From positions 1 through 64,000 of the forward strand of contig JAFVGI010000029.1 in the NCBI GenBank assembly GCA_017475005.1: a stretch of 64,000 nucleotides of DNA, in the 5' to 3' direction. Shown here one piece after another: positions 31,243 to 40,950 of this stretch. This stretch comes from Prevotella sp. (GTDB taxonomy: Bacteria; Bacteroidota; Bacteroidia; Bacteroidales; Bacteroidaceae). The position numbers and the translations under genes are program-made. The notes beneath the pieces were generated by a model, which did no database searches, was not told the DNA's origin, and worked only from the letters and a program-made list of their open reading frames with translations. Positions within the stretch are counted from its first letter, which is position 1; each line of letters opens with the position of its first letter.

Positions 31243-31993
31243 CCCGTCTTCTGAATTCGGAGAGGATGATAGCCGTCGCTATTGAGACGTTAAGGCTTTC
31301 GGCCCCCTCGCGGTTCTGCGGAATGAGCAGCTTATGCGTCAGCATTTCGCGGACGGGGGCGGAGATGCCATTGCCCTCGTTGCCCATGATGATGACGCCA
31401 TGAGGGGTGAGCGTAGTGGTGTATATGTTCTCGCCGTCGAGTACTGCGCCATAGACGGGAGTAGAAGGGGGCAGGGTAGAGAGATAGTCGGGCAGCGTGT
31501 CGAAGTACGTGATGTTAAGACGCGCTATGCTGCCCATCGTGGCCTGTACCACCTTCGGATTATAGGCGTCGGCAGTGCCTGCGGTGCAGACGATGTTACG
31601 GATGCCAAACCAATCTGCCGTGCGTATTATGGTGCCCAGATTGCCAGGGTCTTGCACGCTGTCGAGCGCCAGGACAAGGTCTGTCGCCGGTGCATCGGAA
31701 AGGCTGGCAGACGACACCGTCGGGATGTCGAACACGCCCAGTACGTGCTGCGGATGCTGAAGCAGCGACACTTTTCGCAGTTCCTCGTCAGTAACAAGGA
31801 TGTCTTCCGCCGCAGCAGGAAGGGGAACGGGACTTTGCCACGACGCTGTATGCAGCACCATGCGGGGACGGAAACCGGCACAGAGCAGGTCGTCAACACA
31901 CTTGGGACCTTCGGCAAGAAAGGCATTCTCCTTCTTGCGGAATTTCTTCTGCTCAAGAGAGCGGATAAATTTTATCTTTGATTTGCTAAGCAT
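31238..31993 (-). CDS. SpoU/TrmH-family RNA 2'-O-methyltransferase
   Basis: 251 residues. A substrate-binding N-terminus (FLAEGPKCVDDLLCAGFR) precedes the SPOUT domain with motif 1 LDSVQDPGNLGTIIRTADWF, motif 2 VIIMGNEGNGIS and motif 3 IPQNREGAESLNVSIATAII. This combination is that of RlmB/TrmH-like 2'-O-ribose methyltransferases of rRNA or tRNA. The precise RNA target cannot be told from sequence. It is the last gene of a minus-strand run that includes ABC-F, engB and recN. Family length and motifs are complete. Confidence 0.88.
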   Translation of the reverse strand: MLSKSKIKFIRSLEQKKFRKKENAFLAEGPKCVDDLLCAGFRPRMVLHTASWQSPVPLPAAAEDILVTDEELRKVSLLQHPQHVLGVFDIPTVSSASLSDAPATDLVLALDSVQDPGNLGTIIRTADWFGIRNIVCTAGTADAYNPKVVQATMGSIARLNITYFDTLPDYLSTLPPSTPVYGAVLDGENIYTTTLTPHGVIIMGNEGNGISAPVREMLTHKLLIPQNREGAESLNVSIATAIILSEFRRRG

Positions 31994-32012
31994 TTTTTAT
32001 TGAACATTAACC

Positions 32013-33827
32013 TCAAGAGTATTCTGCCAACTCCAGCCAACGCATTTCTTTCTCGTCGAGTTGCTGCGTGACAACCTGAAAGCGTTCAGAGAGTTTCGTT
32101 ATCTCCTCAACAGACAACGTGCCCGACGACAGCGCCTCCTCAGCGGCAGCCTTCTCAAGAGTCAGCGCCTCGATATCGTGCTCCAGCTGCAGGAATTCCT
32201 GTTTCTCCTTATACGACAACCGACGGCGGGTATCATTGCGATAAGAGGGCTTTGAACCTTGAACCTCTTGAACCCCTTGAACTTTTGAACCTTCGACTTT
32301 TGACCTTTGACCTTTGACCTCCGCCACGACCTTTGACTGTAATTTTTTCCACTCACGATACTGCGTGTAGTTGCCCGGGAAGTCCTGCACCTCGCCATTG
32401 CCGTGGAAGATGAGCAGATGGTCAACAATCTTGTCCATGAAATATCTGTCGTGGCTCACGACGATGACGCAGCCGGGGAAGTTCTGAAGGTAATCCTCCA
32501 GAATCTGCAGCGTCTTGATGTCGAGGTCGTTTGTCGGCTCGTCGAGGACAAGGAAGTTCGGATTGTGCATCAGTACCGTGCAGAGATACAGCTTGCGCTT
32601 CTCGCCGCCGGAGAGTTTATAGACGTAGTTGTACTGCTGTTCGGGGGTAAAGAGAAAATGCTGCAGCAGCTGCGACGCAGAATACTGGCGCCCCTGACCA
32701 AGGTCGATGTATTCGGCAATGTCGCGGACAACGTCGATGACCTTCTGCTGCTCATCAAACTGCAGGCCGTCTTGCGAGAAATACCCAAACTGCACCGTGT
32801 CGCCGATGTCGAACCTGCCGCTGTCGGGAGGGACGATGCCGAGGAGCATCTTCAGGAATGTCGATTTGCCGGAGCCGTTGTTGCCCACAATGCCCATCTT
32901 CTCGAAACGGGCGAAGTTATAGTAAAAGTCCTTCAGTATTACCTTGTCGCCAAACGCCTTTGAGACATACTGGCTCTCGAAAATCTTGGAACCGATATAT
33001 ACATTCTTCGACTTCAGCGACACCTGACGCTCCTCCAGGCGCGTCTTGGCAAGCTTCTCAAGCTCGTAGAACGCATCCTCACGATACTTCGCCTTGTGAC
33101 CGCGTGCCTGTGGCTGGCGACGCATCCACTCCAGCTCGCGACGGTAAAGGTTGTTGGCATGTTGTATGCTCGCCGCCATCGTGTCGATGCGCTGCTGGCG
33201 CTTTTCAAGATAGTAGGAATACGACCCGCGATAGGTATAGATGGTCTGGTCTTCGAGTTCAAGGATTATGGAGCACACATTATCGAGGAAGAACCTGTCG
33301 TGCGTCACCAAGAGGATAGTCTTGTTGCCGCGCGAAAGGAAATTTTCCAGCCAGATGACCATCTCGAGGTCGAGGTGGTTGGTGGGCTCGTCAAGTATCA
33401 GAAAATCGGGATTGGATATCAGCACCTGCGCTAGTGCCACACGTTTCTGCTGTCCGCCGGAGAGCTGGTGTACGGGCTGCTCCATATCGGTGATGCGCAG
33501 TTGCGTCAGTATCTGCTTAGCTTTCAGGCGGGTGTCGTCGTCAGGATTAACTCCCGAAAAGCACGCCTCCAACACGGTGGCATCTTTCGGAAAACGCGGC
33601 TCCTGACGCAGGAACCCCGTGCGGATGCCGTTGCGATAAATGATGGTGCCGGCATCGGGAGTGTCGTCACCCGTCAGTAGGGAAAGGAGTGTCGATTTGC
33701 CTGTTCCATTCTGAGCAATCAGACCAACGCGCTGACCCTCGGCAATGGAAAATGAGATGTCTTGGAAGAGAACACGCTCTCCAAAACGCTTCGAAAGATT
33801 TTGGATATCAAGAACAGGTGTTGCCAA
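32013..33827 (-). CDS. ABC-F family ATPase (Uup-like) with repeat insertion
   Basis: 604 residues. Two ATP-binding cassettes: Walker [13 protein letters not shown] (about 35-46) and [12 protein letters not shown], signatures [15 protein letters not shown] and [13 protein letters not shown], and Walker [13 protein letters not shown] and [12 protein letters not shown]. No membrane helices. ABC-F proteins act on the ribosome or, for Uup, on branched DNA. The C-terminus is a coiled coil. Between cassette 2 and the coiled coil, residues about 495-525 ([20 protein letters not shown]) are read from GAACCTT/GACCTTT heptamers, in frame. The gene start overlaps the end of engB by 20 bases. Confidence 0.9.
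   Translation of the reverse strand: MATPVLDIQNLSKRFGERVLFQDISFSIAEGQRVGLIAQNGTGKSTLLSLLTGDDTPDAGTIIYRNGIRTGFLRQEPRFPKDATVLEACFSGVNPDDDTRLKAKQILTQLRITDMEQPVHQLSGGQQKRVALAQVLISNPDFLILDEPTNHLDLEMVIWLENFLSRGNKTILLVTHDRFFLDNVCSIILELEDQTIYTYRGSYSYYLEKRQQRIDTMAASIQHANNLYRRELEWMRRQPQARGHKAKYREDAFYELEKLAKTRLEERQVSLKSKNVYIGSKIFESQYVSKAFGDKVILKDFYYNFARFEKMGIVGNNGSGKSTFLKMLLGIVPPDSGRFDIGDTVQFGYFSQDGLQFDEQQKVIDVVRDIAEYIDLGQGRQYSASQLLQHFLFTPEQQYNYVYKLSGGEKRKLYLCTVLMHNPNFLVLDEPTNDLDIKTLQILEDYLQNFPGCVIVVSHDRYFMDKIVDHLLIFHGNGEVQDFPGNYTQYREWKKLQSKVVAEVKGQRSKVEGSKVQGVQEVQGSKPSYRNDTRRRLSYKEKQEFLQLEHDIEALTLEKAAAEEALSSGTLSVEEITKLSERFQVVTQQLDEKEMRWLELAEYS
32252..32330. repeat. Heptamer array inside the ABC-F gene
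   Basis: GAACCTT, GAACCTC, GAACCCC and GACCTTT units with periods of 7-9 bases. The copies are read in frame as a polar Lys/Gln/Val-rich linker. Confidence 0.8.
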
Positions 33828-34410
33828 TTATTCCTTCTATATAGTTAAGTAAAGGCTCGCGGCCCTGCTTCTTTTCCGACGACGTTACAAAATATGGCGG
33901 CAACTCCTCCCATGTCTCCAACAGTGATTTCATGTAGTTGTCAACATTCTGGCGTAACTGTGTGGCAGACAACTTATCTGCTTTCGTAAACACGATGGAG
34001 AACGGAATGCCGTTCTCGCCAAGCCATGTCATGAATTCAGTGTCTATCTTCTGCGGATTATGGCGCACATCGATGAGCAGAAATACATTCACCAGCTGTT
34101 CGCGGCGCAGAATGTATGAGGATATCATCTCCTCAATGCTGCGCTGAACACTCTTGGAACGTTTTGCAAAGCCATAACCGGGGAGGTCAACGATATACCA
34201 CTCGTTGTTTATAAGAAAATGATTGATGAGCAATGTTTTGCCCGGCGTAGCACTGGTCTTGGCAAGCCCTTTGTGGTTGGTGAGCATATTGATAAGACTC
34301 GATTTGCCGACATTACTCCTGCCGATAAAAGCAAATTCAGCCTTGGTGTCTTTCGGACACTGGGATATCTTTGCAGAACTGATGGTAAAGGTAGCAGATT
34401 TTATTTCCAT
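33808..34410 (-). CDS. engB: EngB/YsxC ribosome-assembly GTPase
   Basis: 200 residues. GTPase motifs are G1 [12 protein letters not shown]3 [11 protein letters not shown] and G4 TKADK, followed by a short EngB-type C-terminus. These GTPases bind the 50S subunit late in assembly and are usually essential. The gene overlaps recN by 10 bases upstream and ABC-F by 20 bases downstream, so the three are translated from one transcript. Start ATG 34410. Confidence 0.93.
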   Translation of the reverse strand: MEIKSATFTISSAKISQCPKDTKAEFAFIGRSNVGKSSLINMLTNHKGLAKTSATPGKTLLINHFLINNEWYIVDLPGYGFAKRSKSVQRSIEEMISSYILRREQLVNVFLLIDVRHNPQKIDTEFMTWLGENGIPFSIVFTKADKLSATQLRQNVDNYMKSLLETWEELPPYFVTSSEKKQGREPLLNYIEGIIGNTCS

Positions 34411-36014
34411 GATGCAATCAACTGCTTAGCATTTTCGAGGGCGGCATCGGTAATGTCTGCACAGCTGAGCATCTGTGCTATTTCGCGGATGCGCTCTTCG
34501 TTGTCGAGCTGGCGCATGACAGATGTGGTAGTGCCTGATGATGTCTCGTGTTTCTCCACCTTATAGTGATGTGTGCCGAGAGCTGCTATCTGTGGCAGGT
34601 GGGTGATGCTGATGACCTGACGGTCCTTTTCGCCCATCTCGTGCATAATCTTTGCCATCTGTTCGGCTATGCGCCCGCTGACACCGGTGTCTATCTCGTC
34701 GAAGATAATGGTAGGCAACTTGACAGCTCCGCCAATCAACGCCTTCAGAGACAGCATAAGACGTGCTATCTCACCGCCGGATGCTACCTGACTGACATGA
34801 CGCAATGGCATGCCTTTGTTGGCAGAGAAAAGGAACGCCACCTTGTCCTTGCCGTCATGAGAGAGGGACTTTTCCTCTATGCTGACGGAGAACTCTGCAT
34901 TCGGCATACCCAAGTCTGCCAGACGGGAGATGATATTTTTCTCAACGGCAGGGACTGTCTTCTTTCGCGATTTGCTAAGTTCCTCAGCCTTTTTCTCTAC
35001 TTCTGCCTTCAGATTGGCAACCTCCTGTTTCAAGGCCTCAATCTCTTCGCCTCTGCCATCGATGGAGTCAATGGCCTGCTGCAACTCTTCCTGCTTGTCA
35101 AGGAGTTCGGAAAGGGTAGTGACGCCATGTTTCTTTTGAAGAGTGTATATAAGGTCGAGGCGTTCGTTGATAAAAGCAAGGCGCTGTGGGTCGAAGGAAA
35201 TGTTGTCGAGTTCTCTATCAAGTTCGTTGGCAATATCCTTCATCTCGATATATGACGACTCCAGCCTCTCAGAAAGACTGCTAAGCTGCGGCGAAAGCCT
35301 GGAGGCTGACTCTACATTCTGCGAAGCATGGCGCAGGAGGTCGTTGACTCCGCTATCGTCATTGGAAAGAACAGAGATGGCTTCAAACAGAAGGGATTTT
35401 ATTTCTTCTGCATGTGAAACTGTCTGCTGCTCCTGTTCGAGTTCTTCCTGTTCGTCGGCAGAGAAATCGGCATTTGCCAGTTCCTCAAGCTGAAAACGCA
35501 GCAGCTCCTCATCCTTATGAGCCTGTGAATCGGCTTCTATGAGGCTGTTGAGACGCTTTTCTGCATCAATATATGCGTTATAGGCTTTTGCATAGGCAGA
35601 CAAATCGTTGCCTGTAATGATATCCAGCACACTAAGTTGGAAATCTTCTTTCTGCAAAAGCAGGTTCTGGTGTTGGGAATGAACGTCGAGCAATCTCTCG
35701 CCATAGTCACGCATCTCCTGAAGCGTTGAGAGGTCGTCATCAATAAAGCCACGGCTTTTGCCTGTGGAAGATAGTTCGCGGCGAATGATATGCTCTGTTC
35801 CATCAACAACAAACGTTCCTTCAATGACACATTTGTTTTGCTCAGGCTTGACAACCTTTGAGTCGGCACGCTGACCGAGAAGAAGATTTATGGCACCAAG
35901 GATGATACTCTTTCCTGCACCAGTTTCACCCGTAATTACAGAGAAACCAGAAAAGAAGTCGATGTCGAGTTCATCAATAAGAGCATAATTTTTTATATAA
36001 AGATGCTTGAGCAT
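34401..36014 (-). CDS. recN: DNA repair protein RecN
   Basis: SMC-like ATPase of double-strand break repair. 537 residues from ATG 36014 ([19 protein letters not shown]); an upstream ATG at 36038 lies inside the previous gene and adds eight unrelated residues. Walker [18 protein letters not shown] is at the start. Long coiled coils fill the middle, and the C-terminal signature and Walker [18 protein letters not shown] and [13 protein letters not shown] close the head domain. Two bases separate it from the PorD-like gene. Length is as expected. Confidence 0.95.
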   Translation of the reverse strand: MLKHLYIKNYALIDELDIDFFSGFSVITGETGAGKSIILGAINLLLGQRADSKVVKPEQNKCVIEGTFVVDGTEHIIRRELSSTGKSRGFIDDDLSTLQEMRDYGERLLDVHSQHQNLLLQKEDFQLSVLDIITGNDLSAYAKAYNAYIDAEKRLNSLIEADSQAHKDEELLRFQLEELANADFSADEQEELEQEQQTVSHAEEIKSLLFEAISVLSNDDSGVNDLLRHASQNVESASRLSPQLSSLSERLESSYIEMKDIANELDRELDNISFDPQRLAFINERLDLIYTLQKKHGVTTLSELLDKQEELQQAIDSIDGRGEEIEALKQEVANLKAEVEKKAEELSKSRKKTVPAVEKNIISRLADLGMPNAEFSVSIEEKSLSHDGKDKVAFLFSANKGMPLRHVSQVASGGEIARLMLSLKALIGGAVKLPTIIFDEIDTGVSGRIAEQMAKIMHEMGEKDRQVISITHLPQIAALGTHHYKVEKHETSSGTTTSVMRQLDNEERIREIAQMLSCADITDAALENAKQLIASWK

Positions 36015-36016
36015 AT

Positions 36017-36919
36017 CTATTGTTTTATTTTGTCCCAAGAATTACTTTGGGAGGGGTTGATGGAGAACAGTACGTCATAAACCTGTTCTTTCTCCTTGGA
36101 AGTACCCTTACCTTTATATATATTGGCCAACTCATCTTTCTTGTAGTCCGTCCATATCTGCGGAAGCATACTGCTTAACCTGTTCTTGTGAGCCGTCTCT
36201 AAATTCTCTGTAATGGCCGTGCTGATTTCCGTACGGCCACGTTCTACATTGCTGGCCATCTCGTCAAGCCCCTTGCGATAATAGTTGTATTGCAATGTGC
36301 GGAAAGGCTCCATCGCTCCTTCCATATAGTCATTGATGATAGCAAAGCGATTTTTGCTGCTGTCATAAGCCTTCCATCCCGGGAAATCCAGATTCTGCGC
36401 ATTGTTGGTGAGGTTAAGACAACGGTTCAGGACATCGCTACCTCCTGACGGGGAAAAAGTGTCAAGGTCTATGCCGATAATGAGATATGAATAATACGCG
36501 AAGAGGGCAAGAAGCTGATTGTCTATAACCTCTTCGTTATAATTCAGATTTTCAAACTGACTATACGTGAATGTAAAATCATTGTCCTGAAACTGAAAGA
36601 TGGTAGTCGTGTAGGCCGAGTTATAAACGGGACGGTTGGCCTGAATCATACATGAGCATGACCAGATGCCTTCATCACGCTTATATTCCTTTACGGTAAT
36701 GTTAAATGAGCAAGATATACGCTCATGCTCCAAAAACTGCAGGGATGTCCATTGCTGGGTATTAAGAAATTCCTCCAGTTTACCCTTTAATTCTTCGAAA
36801 ATAGCATTGTCCGTGCCCTGAACCTGCTGATGGTTGATATTGACCTTAGCAGTCAGTTCCTGAGCAGAAACTGTCAGGAAATGGAATAATGTGCAAAGAA
36901 TAAGGAGTGTGCATCTCAT
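36017..36919 (-). CDS. PorD-like protein (DUF4835), type IX secretion
   Basis: 300 residues. A signal peptide (LLILCTLFHFLTVSAQ) is followed by LTAKVNINHQQVQGTDNAIF, the characteristic opening of DUF4835, and the family body (for example PFRTLQYNYYRKGLDEMASN). DUF4835 members have been linked to type IX secretion as PorD. The presence of proteins with T9SS-like tails in the same window is consistent. The gene lies directly between dnaQ-like and recN genes, overlapping the former by 4 bases (ATGA). Confidence 0.8.
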   Translation of the reverse strand: MRCTLLILCTLFHFLTVSAQELTAKVNINHQQVQGTDNAIFEELKGKLEEFLNTQQWTSLQFLEHERISCSFNITVKEYKRDEGIWSCSCMIQANRPVYNSAYTTTIFQFQDNDFTFTYSQFENLNYNEEVIDNQLLALFAYYSYLIIGIDLDTFSPSGGSDVLNRCLNLTNNAQNLDFPGWKAYDSSKNRFAIINDYMEGAMEPFRTLQYNYYRKGLDEMASNVERGRTEISTAITENLETAHKNRLSSMLPQIWTDYKKDELANIYKGKGTSKEKEQVYDVLFSINPSQSNSWDKIKQ

Positions 36920-37719
36920 TTTGCCTGCTCTCTTAACCTAATACGTGTCAGGGCTTGTTTGGTATCAAGTGAAAAATCACCATTCAGCATCCAACTATAA
37001 TAGCTTGGATCACGCTTCAGTACTTCAACGACGGGTAAGTTTTTGTATTTTCCAAAATTGAAGACCTCCACACCATCTTCATTATACTTCATGCGGCCAG
37101 CGAAGTCAACCTTTTTCTCCTTGTTACAGAAATTATGGAGTTCATCCATATTATTATTCAGAACCTTATTAGGATCTTCATTCGCTCCAGGAGCATATTT
37201 ATCAAGTTCGCCTTGAAGAACGCGATATGTTGCTTCCGTATCTTCGTTGGCCAGATGGGCTTGGAAGTCATCTTCCATATTTCGGCCACAATAGAATTTG
37301 TATGCTGCGGCGAGGTTGCGCTTCTCCATCTGCTTGAAAATGGCGCAAGCATCAATAAGTCGGCATTTAGAGAAATCAAAGCTGATGCCAGCTCTTAAAA
37401 ACTCTTCTGCCAACATAGGAATGTCGTAGAAATTACTATTGTATCCAGCAAAATCGCATCCCTTAAATGCCTGAGCCAACGTAGAAGCTAATTGCTTGAA
37501 CGTTGGAGCATCTGCAACCATATCATTAGTAATATGGGTCAGCTCTGTAATCTCAGTAGGAATGGGACGTCCAGGATTAACGAAGTAATTCTTACGCTCT
37601 TCGCTACCGTCAAGTTCTACCTTAATATAGCTAATCTGGATAATGCCATCCTTAGAAATATCCAGACCAGTTGTTTCCAGGTCGAATATGATAAGAGGCT
37701 TTGTAAGATTCAGTTTCAT
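36916..37719 (-). CDS. DnaQ-like 3'-5' exonuclease
   Basis: 267 residues. DEDDh exonuclease motifs: ExoI IFDLETTGLD near residue 10, ExoII GYNSNFYDIPML, and ExoIII HLANEDTEAT (His, then Asp). A short C-terminal domain (FNFGKYKNLPVVEVLKRDPS) of the DUF3820 type binds nucleic acid in related proteins. Such enzymes act in DNA proofreading or repair; as a stand-alone protein its polymerase partner is uncertain. It lies between dnaN and the PorD-like gene. Confidence 0.85.
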   Translation of the reverse strand: MKLNLTKPLIIFDLETTGLDISKDGIIQISYIKVELDGSEERKNYFVNPGRPIPTEITELTHITNDMVADAPTFKQLASTLAQAFKGCDFAGYNSNFYDIPMLAEEFLRAGISFDFSKCRLIDACAIFKQMEKRNLAAAYKFYCGRNMEDDFQAHLANEDTEATYRVLQGELDKYAPGANEDPNKVLNNNMDELHNFCNKEKKVDFAGRMKYNEDGVEVFNFGKYKNLPVVEVLKRDPSYYSWMLNGDFSLDTKQALTRIRLREQAK

Positions 37720-37734
37720 CTTATTATTTTAAGA

Positions 37735-38862
37735 TTACTCGCTTAACAACATTGGCATTATGAGCATAAGGATATCTTCGTTTTCTGGCTGCTCAGCAGG
37801 ACGAATCACTCCAGCACGACTAGGGTCTCCGAGCTCGATAGATACATTGTCACTGCTAAGATTGTTTAGAATATCGAAAATTGCAGAACCCTTGAAACCA
37901 ATACTCATCTGTGCTCCGTTGTAATCACATACCAAATCCTCATGGGCAGCTGTTGCGAAATCCAAATCTTCAGAAGAAAGCTCAAGATTGTTTGGAGAAA
38001 GACGTAACTTTACCAACTGTGTGCTTTCGCTTGCAAATGGCAATACGCGACGCAACGCACTCATCAACCCTTTGCGGTCTATGTTTACGATATTTGGATT
38101 GTCTGTAGGAATGACACTACTGTAATTAGGATAACGTCCCTCAATAAGACGACATGAAAGAATTCCGTCAGGGAATTTTACTTCTGCATTATTGCTGTTG
38201 AAACGAATAGTGATTTCTGTTTCATCATTGAGATCAAGTACAGAACGCAGAAGACCTGCTGGCTTTTTAGGCAATATGAAAGATGATGGATTTGTAGTCT
38301 TGCATGAGAATATCATATTGCGAACCATTTTGTGACCATCGCTGGCGACAATGTTAAGGCTGTCCTCGCGTAAATCGAAATACAAACCATTCATAACCAT
38401 ACGAAGCTCATCGTTGGCAGTTGCAAACATGGTACGTTGTATGTTTGAAGCCAAAGTGCTGGCAGGGATGGAGATTTCTGTAAAATCATTTTCAATAGGC
38501 TGTAGATTAGGATAATCGTCAGCACTTTGACCAGCAACACGATAAGAACCGTTCTGGTAGATTACCTTGATACTATTGTCAGGTGAAGATACCTCAAAAG
38601 TGAGAGGTTGTTCAGGAAGTTCTTTTACTGCCGCCTGAATAATACGGTTTGGAATACAGAAAGCGCCTTCACCTTCATAATCAGAAAGAGCAACGTAGCA
38701 TCTCATCATGTTTGCATTGTCAGATGCTGTAATGATAAGTTGACCACCTCTTATCTCAAAAAGGTAACTATCCAAAATGGACAATGAATTTTTAGTGTTA
38801 ATAACTTTTGATAAAATGCCCAATTTTGTGCTGAGCGCTGAAGAAGATAATGTAAATCTCAT
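37735..38862 (-). CDS. dnaN: DNA polymerase III beta subunit (sliding clamp)
   Basis: 375 residues, normal size. It is a three-domain clamp: RFTLSSSALSTKLGILSKVI at the start, MNGLYFDLREDSLNIVASDGHKM in domain 2, and the C-terminal end with MLIMPMLL for the hydrophobic cleft that binds polymerase and repair partners. It tethers DNA polymerase III to DNA. The first gene in the minus-strand run recN/dnaQ-like/dnaN, it has a TATCTTTG box upstream (38918-38925). Confidence 0.95.
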   Translation of the reverse strand: MRFTLSSSALSTKLGILSKVINTKNSLSILDSYLFEIRGGQLIITASDNANMMRCYVALSDYEGEGAFCIPNRIIQAAVKELPEQPLTFEVSSPDNSIKVIYQNGSYRVAGQSADDYPNLQPIENDFTEISIPASTLASNIQRTMFATANDELRMVMNGLYFDLREDSLNIVASDGHKMVRNMIFSCKTTNPSSFILPKKPAGLLRSVLDLNDETEITIRFNSNNAEVKFPDGILSCRLIEGRYPNYSSVIPTDNPNIVNIDRKGLMSALRRVLPFASESTQLVKLRLSPNNLELSSEDLDFATAAHEDLVCDYNGAQMSIGFKGSAIFDILNNLSSDNVSIELGDPSRAGVIRPAEQPENEDILMLIMPMLLSE

Positions 38863-38917
38863 AGTTTTATGATAGATTATTTTATAATAGCTTTACTTCT
38901 TTTGGAAAAAATCAGCG

Positions 38918-38925
38918 CAAAGATA
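38918..38925 (-). promoter_or_regulatory. -7 box for dnaN
   Basis: TATCTTTG on the minus strand, about 56 bases before dnaN. No good -33 box is found at the usual distance. Confidence 0.45.
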
Positions 38926-39030
38926 AGAAAAATATATGAGTATATGGTATGGCCCGAAAAGAGTTTAAGTTTTTTTAACTCTTATGATTTTTTTTATATA
39001 TAAAAAGGACAACAGGTTAGAAAAAAAAAG

Positions 39031-39038
39031 TAACTTTG
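39031..39038 (+). promoter_or_regulatory. -7 box for the DUF3127 gene
   Basis: TAACTTTG matches TAnnTTTG, about 40 bases before the ATG at 39078. The -33 region is poor. Confidence 0.5.
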
Positions 39039-39077
39039 CATCCAAGTGTAAAAAAAATCATATCTTAAAATAAAACA

Positions 39078-39467
39078 ATGGAAATTCAAGGAAAGATTAT
39101 TAGCGCACTACCAGAGCGCAGTGGTACAAGTCAGAGAACTGGTAATACATGGAAATTACAGGAGTTTGTGGTTGAAACCCATGATCAGTATCCAAAGAAG
39201 ATGGCATTTGAGGTGTTTGGTGAGGACCGTCTTCAGCGTTTTAATATACAGGTTGGACAAGAAGTAAATATTGCTTTTGATATTGATGCACATGAATATA
39301 ATGGCAGATGGTTTAACAGCATTAGGGCATATGATGTTCGTCCTGTAGATGGACAACCTCAAGCTGCAGTTAATGCAAATACAGATGATGCAATGCCGAT
39401 GCCAGAAGCTCCAATAGTAGATAGTGCAGAGCCTGCAGGAGATTCAGCAGAGGATTTACCATTCTAA
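39078..39467 (+). CDS. DUF3127 protein (OB-fold, SSB-like)
   Basis: 129 residues. MEIQGKIISALPERSGTSQR and QEFVVETHDQYPKKMAFEVF followed by GQEVNIAFDIDAHEYNGRWF are the DUF3127 signature, a small Bacteroidetes family with a predicted OB fold. The C-terminal end is acidic with PF at the very end (AEDLPF), like the partner-binding tail of single-stranded DNA-binding proteins. That likeness suggests a nucleic-acid role, but this is inference. The TetR gene follows 8 bases later. Confidence 0.8.
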   Translation: MEIQGKIISALPERSGTSQRTGNTWKLQEFVVETHDQYPKKMAFEVFGEDRLQRFNIQVGQEVNIAFDIDAHEYNGRWFNSIRAYDVRPVDGQPQAAVNANTDDAMPMPEAPIVDSAEPAGDSAEDLPF

Positions 39468-39475
39468 AGTAGCAG

Positions 39476-40087
39476 GTGGCGCTATCACAGAAAAATATTC
39501 GTTTTGCTATTATTAAGGAAGCGGATAAACGTTTCCGGAAATATGGTATTAGGGCTGTTACCATGGATGATATAGCACATGGTATTCATGTCTCAAAACG
39601 AACAATTTATGAGGCTTTTCCCAATAAAGAGATGATTCTCATGGGAGTTTTCAGAAGTCTTGTGGAAGAAAGAGATGAGCATTTGCAAGACTTTTCGTCC
39701 CATACGGATAATGTGATGGACATTCTTTGTGAAGTGTTGCGTTTACAAGTTGAATTCTCGGCTAAAACAACATCTTCCTTCTTTACGGATTTAGCGAAGT
39801 ATCCAAAGGTTGAAAAGATGATGCAAGAGTACAACACCAAGCAGCGTGAGAAAGCATTTAATTTTTATAAGAAAGGTGTTGCACAAGGGTATTTCCGGAA
39901 AGATATAGATTATGCAATCTTCAGTCGTATTATGAAGAATATGATGCATATGTTAAGAGCAACAAAGGAATTGAATGATCTTACATATCAGCAAATGTTT
40001 GTAAACTGCCATAGCGTAATAATTAGAGGAATTTGTACTGGTAAAGGTATTGAAAGATTTGAACATTTCATGAATGAAAATTTCTAA
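39476..40087 (+). CDS. TetR/AcrR-family transcriptional regulator
   Basis: 203 residues from a GTG at 39476. The N-terminal DNA-binding part has AIIKEADKRFRKYGIRAV, TMDDIAHGIHVSKRTIYEAF and PNKEMIL, the TetR helix-turn-helix with its usual spacing. The ligand-binding C-terminal half is alpha-helical and specific to this subgroup. Effector unknown. It is followed by a polysaccharide export lipoprotein, a candidate target gene. Confidence 0.88.
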   Translation: MALSQKNIRFAIIKEADKRFRKYGIRAVTMDDIAHGIHVSKRTIYEAFPNKEMILMGVFRSLVEERDEHLQDFSSHTDNVMDILCEVLRLQVEFSAKTTSSFFTDLAKYPKVEKMMQEYNTKQREKAFNFYKKGVAQGYFRKDIDYAIFSRIMKNMMHMLRATKELNDLTYQQMFVNCHSVIIRGICTGKGIERFEHFMNENF

Positions 40088-40119
40088 TATGATTAAACAT
40101 TTAAGAAATAAAGTATAGT

Positions 40120-40917
40120 ATGAAAAAACTTATTATTGTATTTGTCGCAGCCTTTTCGTTGGTGATGTTAACGGGATGCAAGATGGCAAAGGAGTTGGCA
40201 TACTTCCAGAATATGGATTCTGTGAGTCTTGAGGGGGTGAAAATGCGTCCAGAGATTCATATAAAACCTAATGATGAACTGACTATTACTGTAACTTCTA
40301 CCAACCCTGAAGCAGCTGAGCCATTTAATATGACCTTGCGTAATTCATCTTCAGGTTCTTCAACTGGTTTGACCGCCGTATCAAGACAACTTTATTCCTA
40401 TGTAGTGGATCAGGATGGATATATCACGTTCCCAGTCTTGGGTAAGGTTAAGGTAGGTGGTCTTACTCGTCCTCAATGTGAAGATTTTCTTTTGGATCAA
40501 GTTAAACCTTATTTTGCAGAAGAAGAACGCCCAGTTGTAAAAGTTCGTTACTCAAGTTTTACAGTTACTGTTATAGGTGAGGTGTCTGGTTCTCGTACTT
40601 TGAATGTCTCTAATGAGAGACTGAGTATTATAGAAGCTCTTGCGCAGGCTGGTGATTTATCCGTGTATGGTAAACGTCCGAATGTACTCTTGATTCGTGA
40701 ACTTCCAAATGGAGAAAAAATTACTGCACGATATAATTTGAATGATGCAAATATGCTTAATTCTGATTTCTACTATCTGCAACAGAATGATGTGGTTTAT
40801 ATAGAACCTCATAAGTCAAGAGCACGTTCAGCAGATGTTAACTCTTATATGTTTTGGACACCTATTTCTAGCGCATTATTGTCACTGGCAACATTCGTTA
40901 TCAGTTTAACAAAATAA
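40120..40917 (+). CDS. Wza-like polysaccharide export lipoprotein
   Basis: 265 residues. Lipobox MLTGC (signal MKKLIIVFVAAFSLVMLTGC). The polysaccharide biosynthesis/export domain (HIKPNDELTITVTSTNPEAA, then YVVDQDGYITFPVLGKVKVG) is followed by a SLBB domain (VTVIGEVSGSRTLNV and LSIIEALAQAGDLSVYGKRP) and a hydrophobic C-terminal helix (ISSALLSLATFVISLTK), as in Wza. It forms the outer-membrane export ring for capsule or exopolysaccharide. There are no capsule genes next to it; the tyrosine-kinase partner Wzc is not in the window. Confidence 0.9.
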   Translation: MKKLIIVFVAAFSLVMLTGCKMAKELAYFQNMDSVSLEGVKMRPEIHIKPNDELTITVTSTNPEAAEPFNMTLRNSSSGSSTGLTAVSRQLYSYVVDQDGYITFPVLGKVKVGGLTRPQCEDFLLDQVKPYFAEEERPVVKVRYSSFTVTVIGEVSGSRTLNVSNERLSIIEALAQAGDLSVYGKRPNVLLIRELPNGEKITARYNLNDANMLNSDFYYLQQNDVVYIEPHKSRARSADVNSYMFWTPISSALLSLATFVISLTK

Positions 40918-40950
40918 TTAAATAAACAACACAAATCACAAACAAAATTT

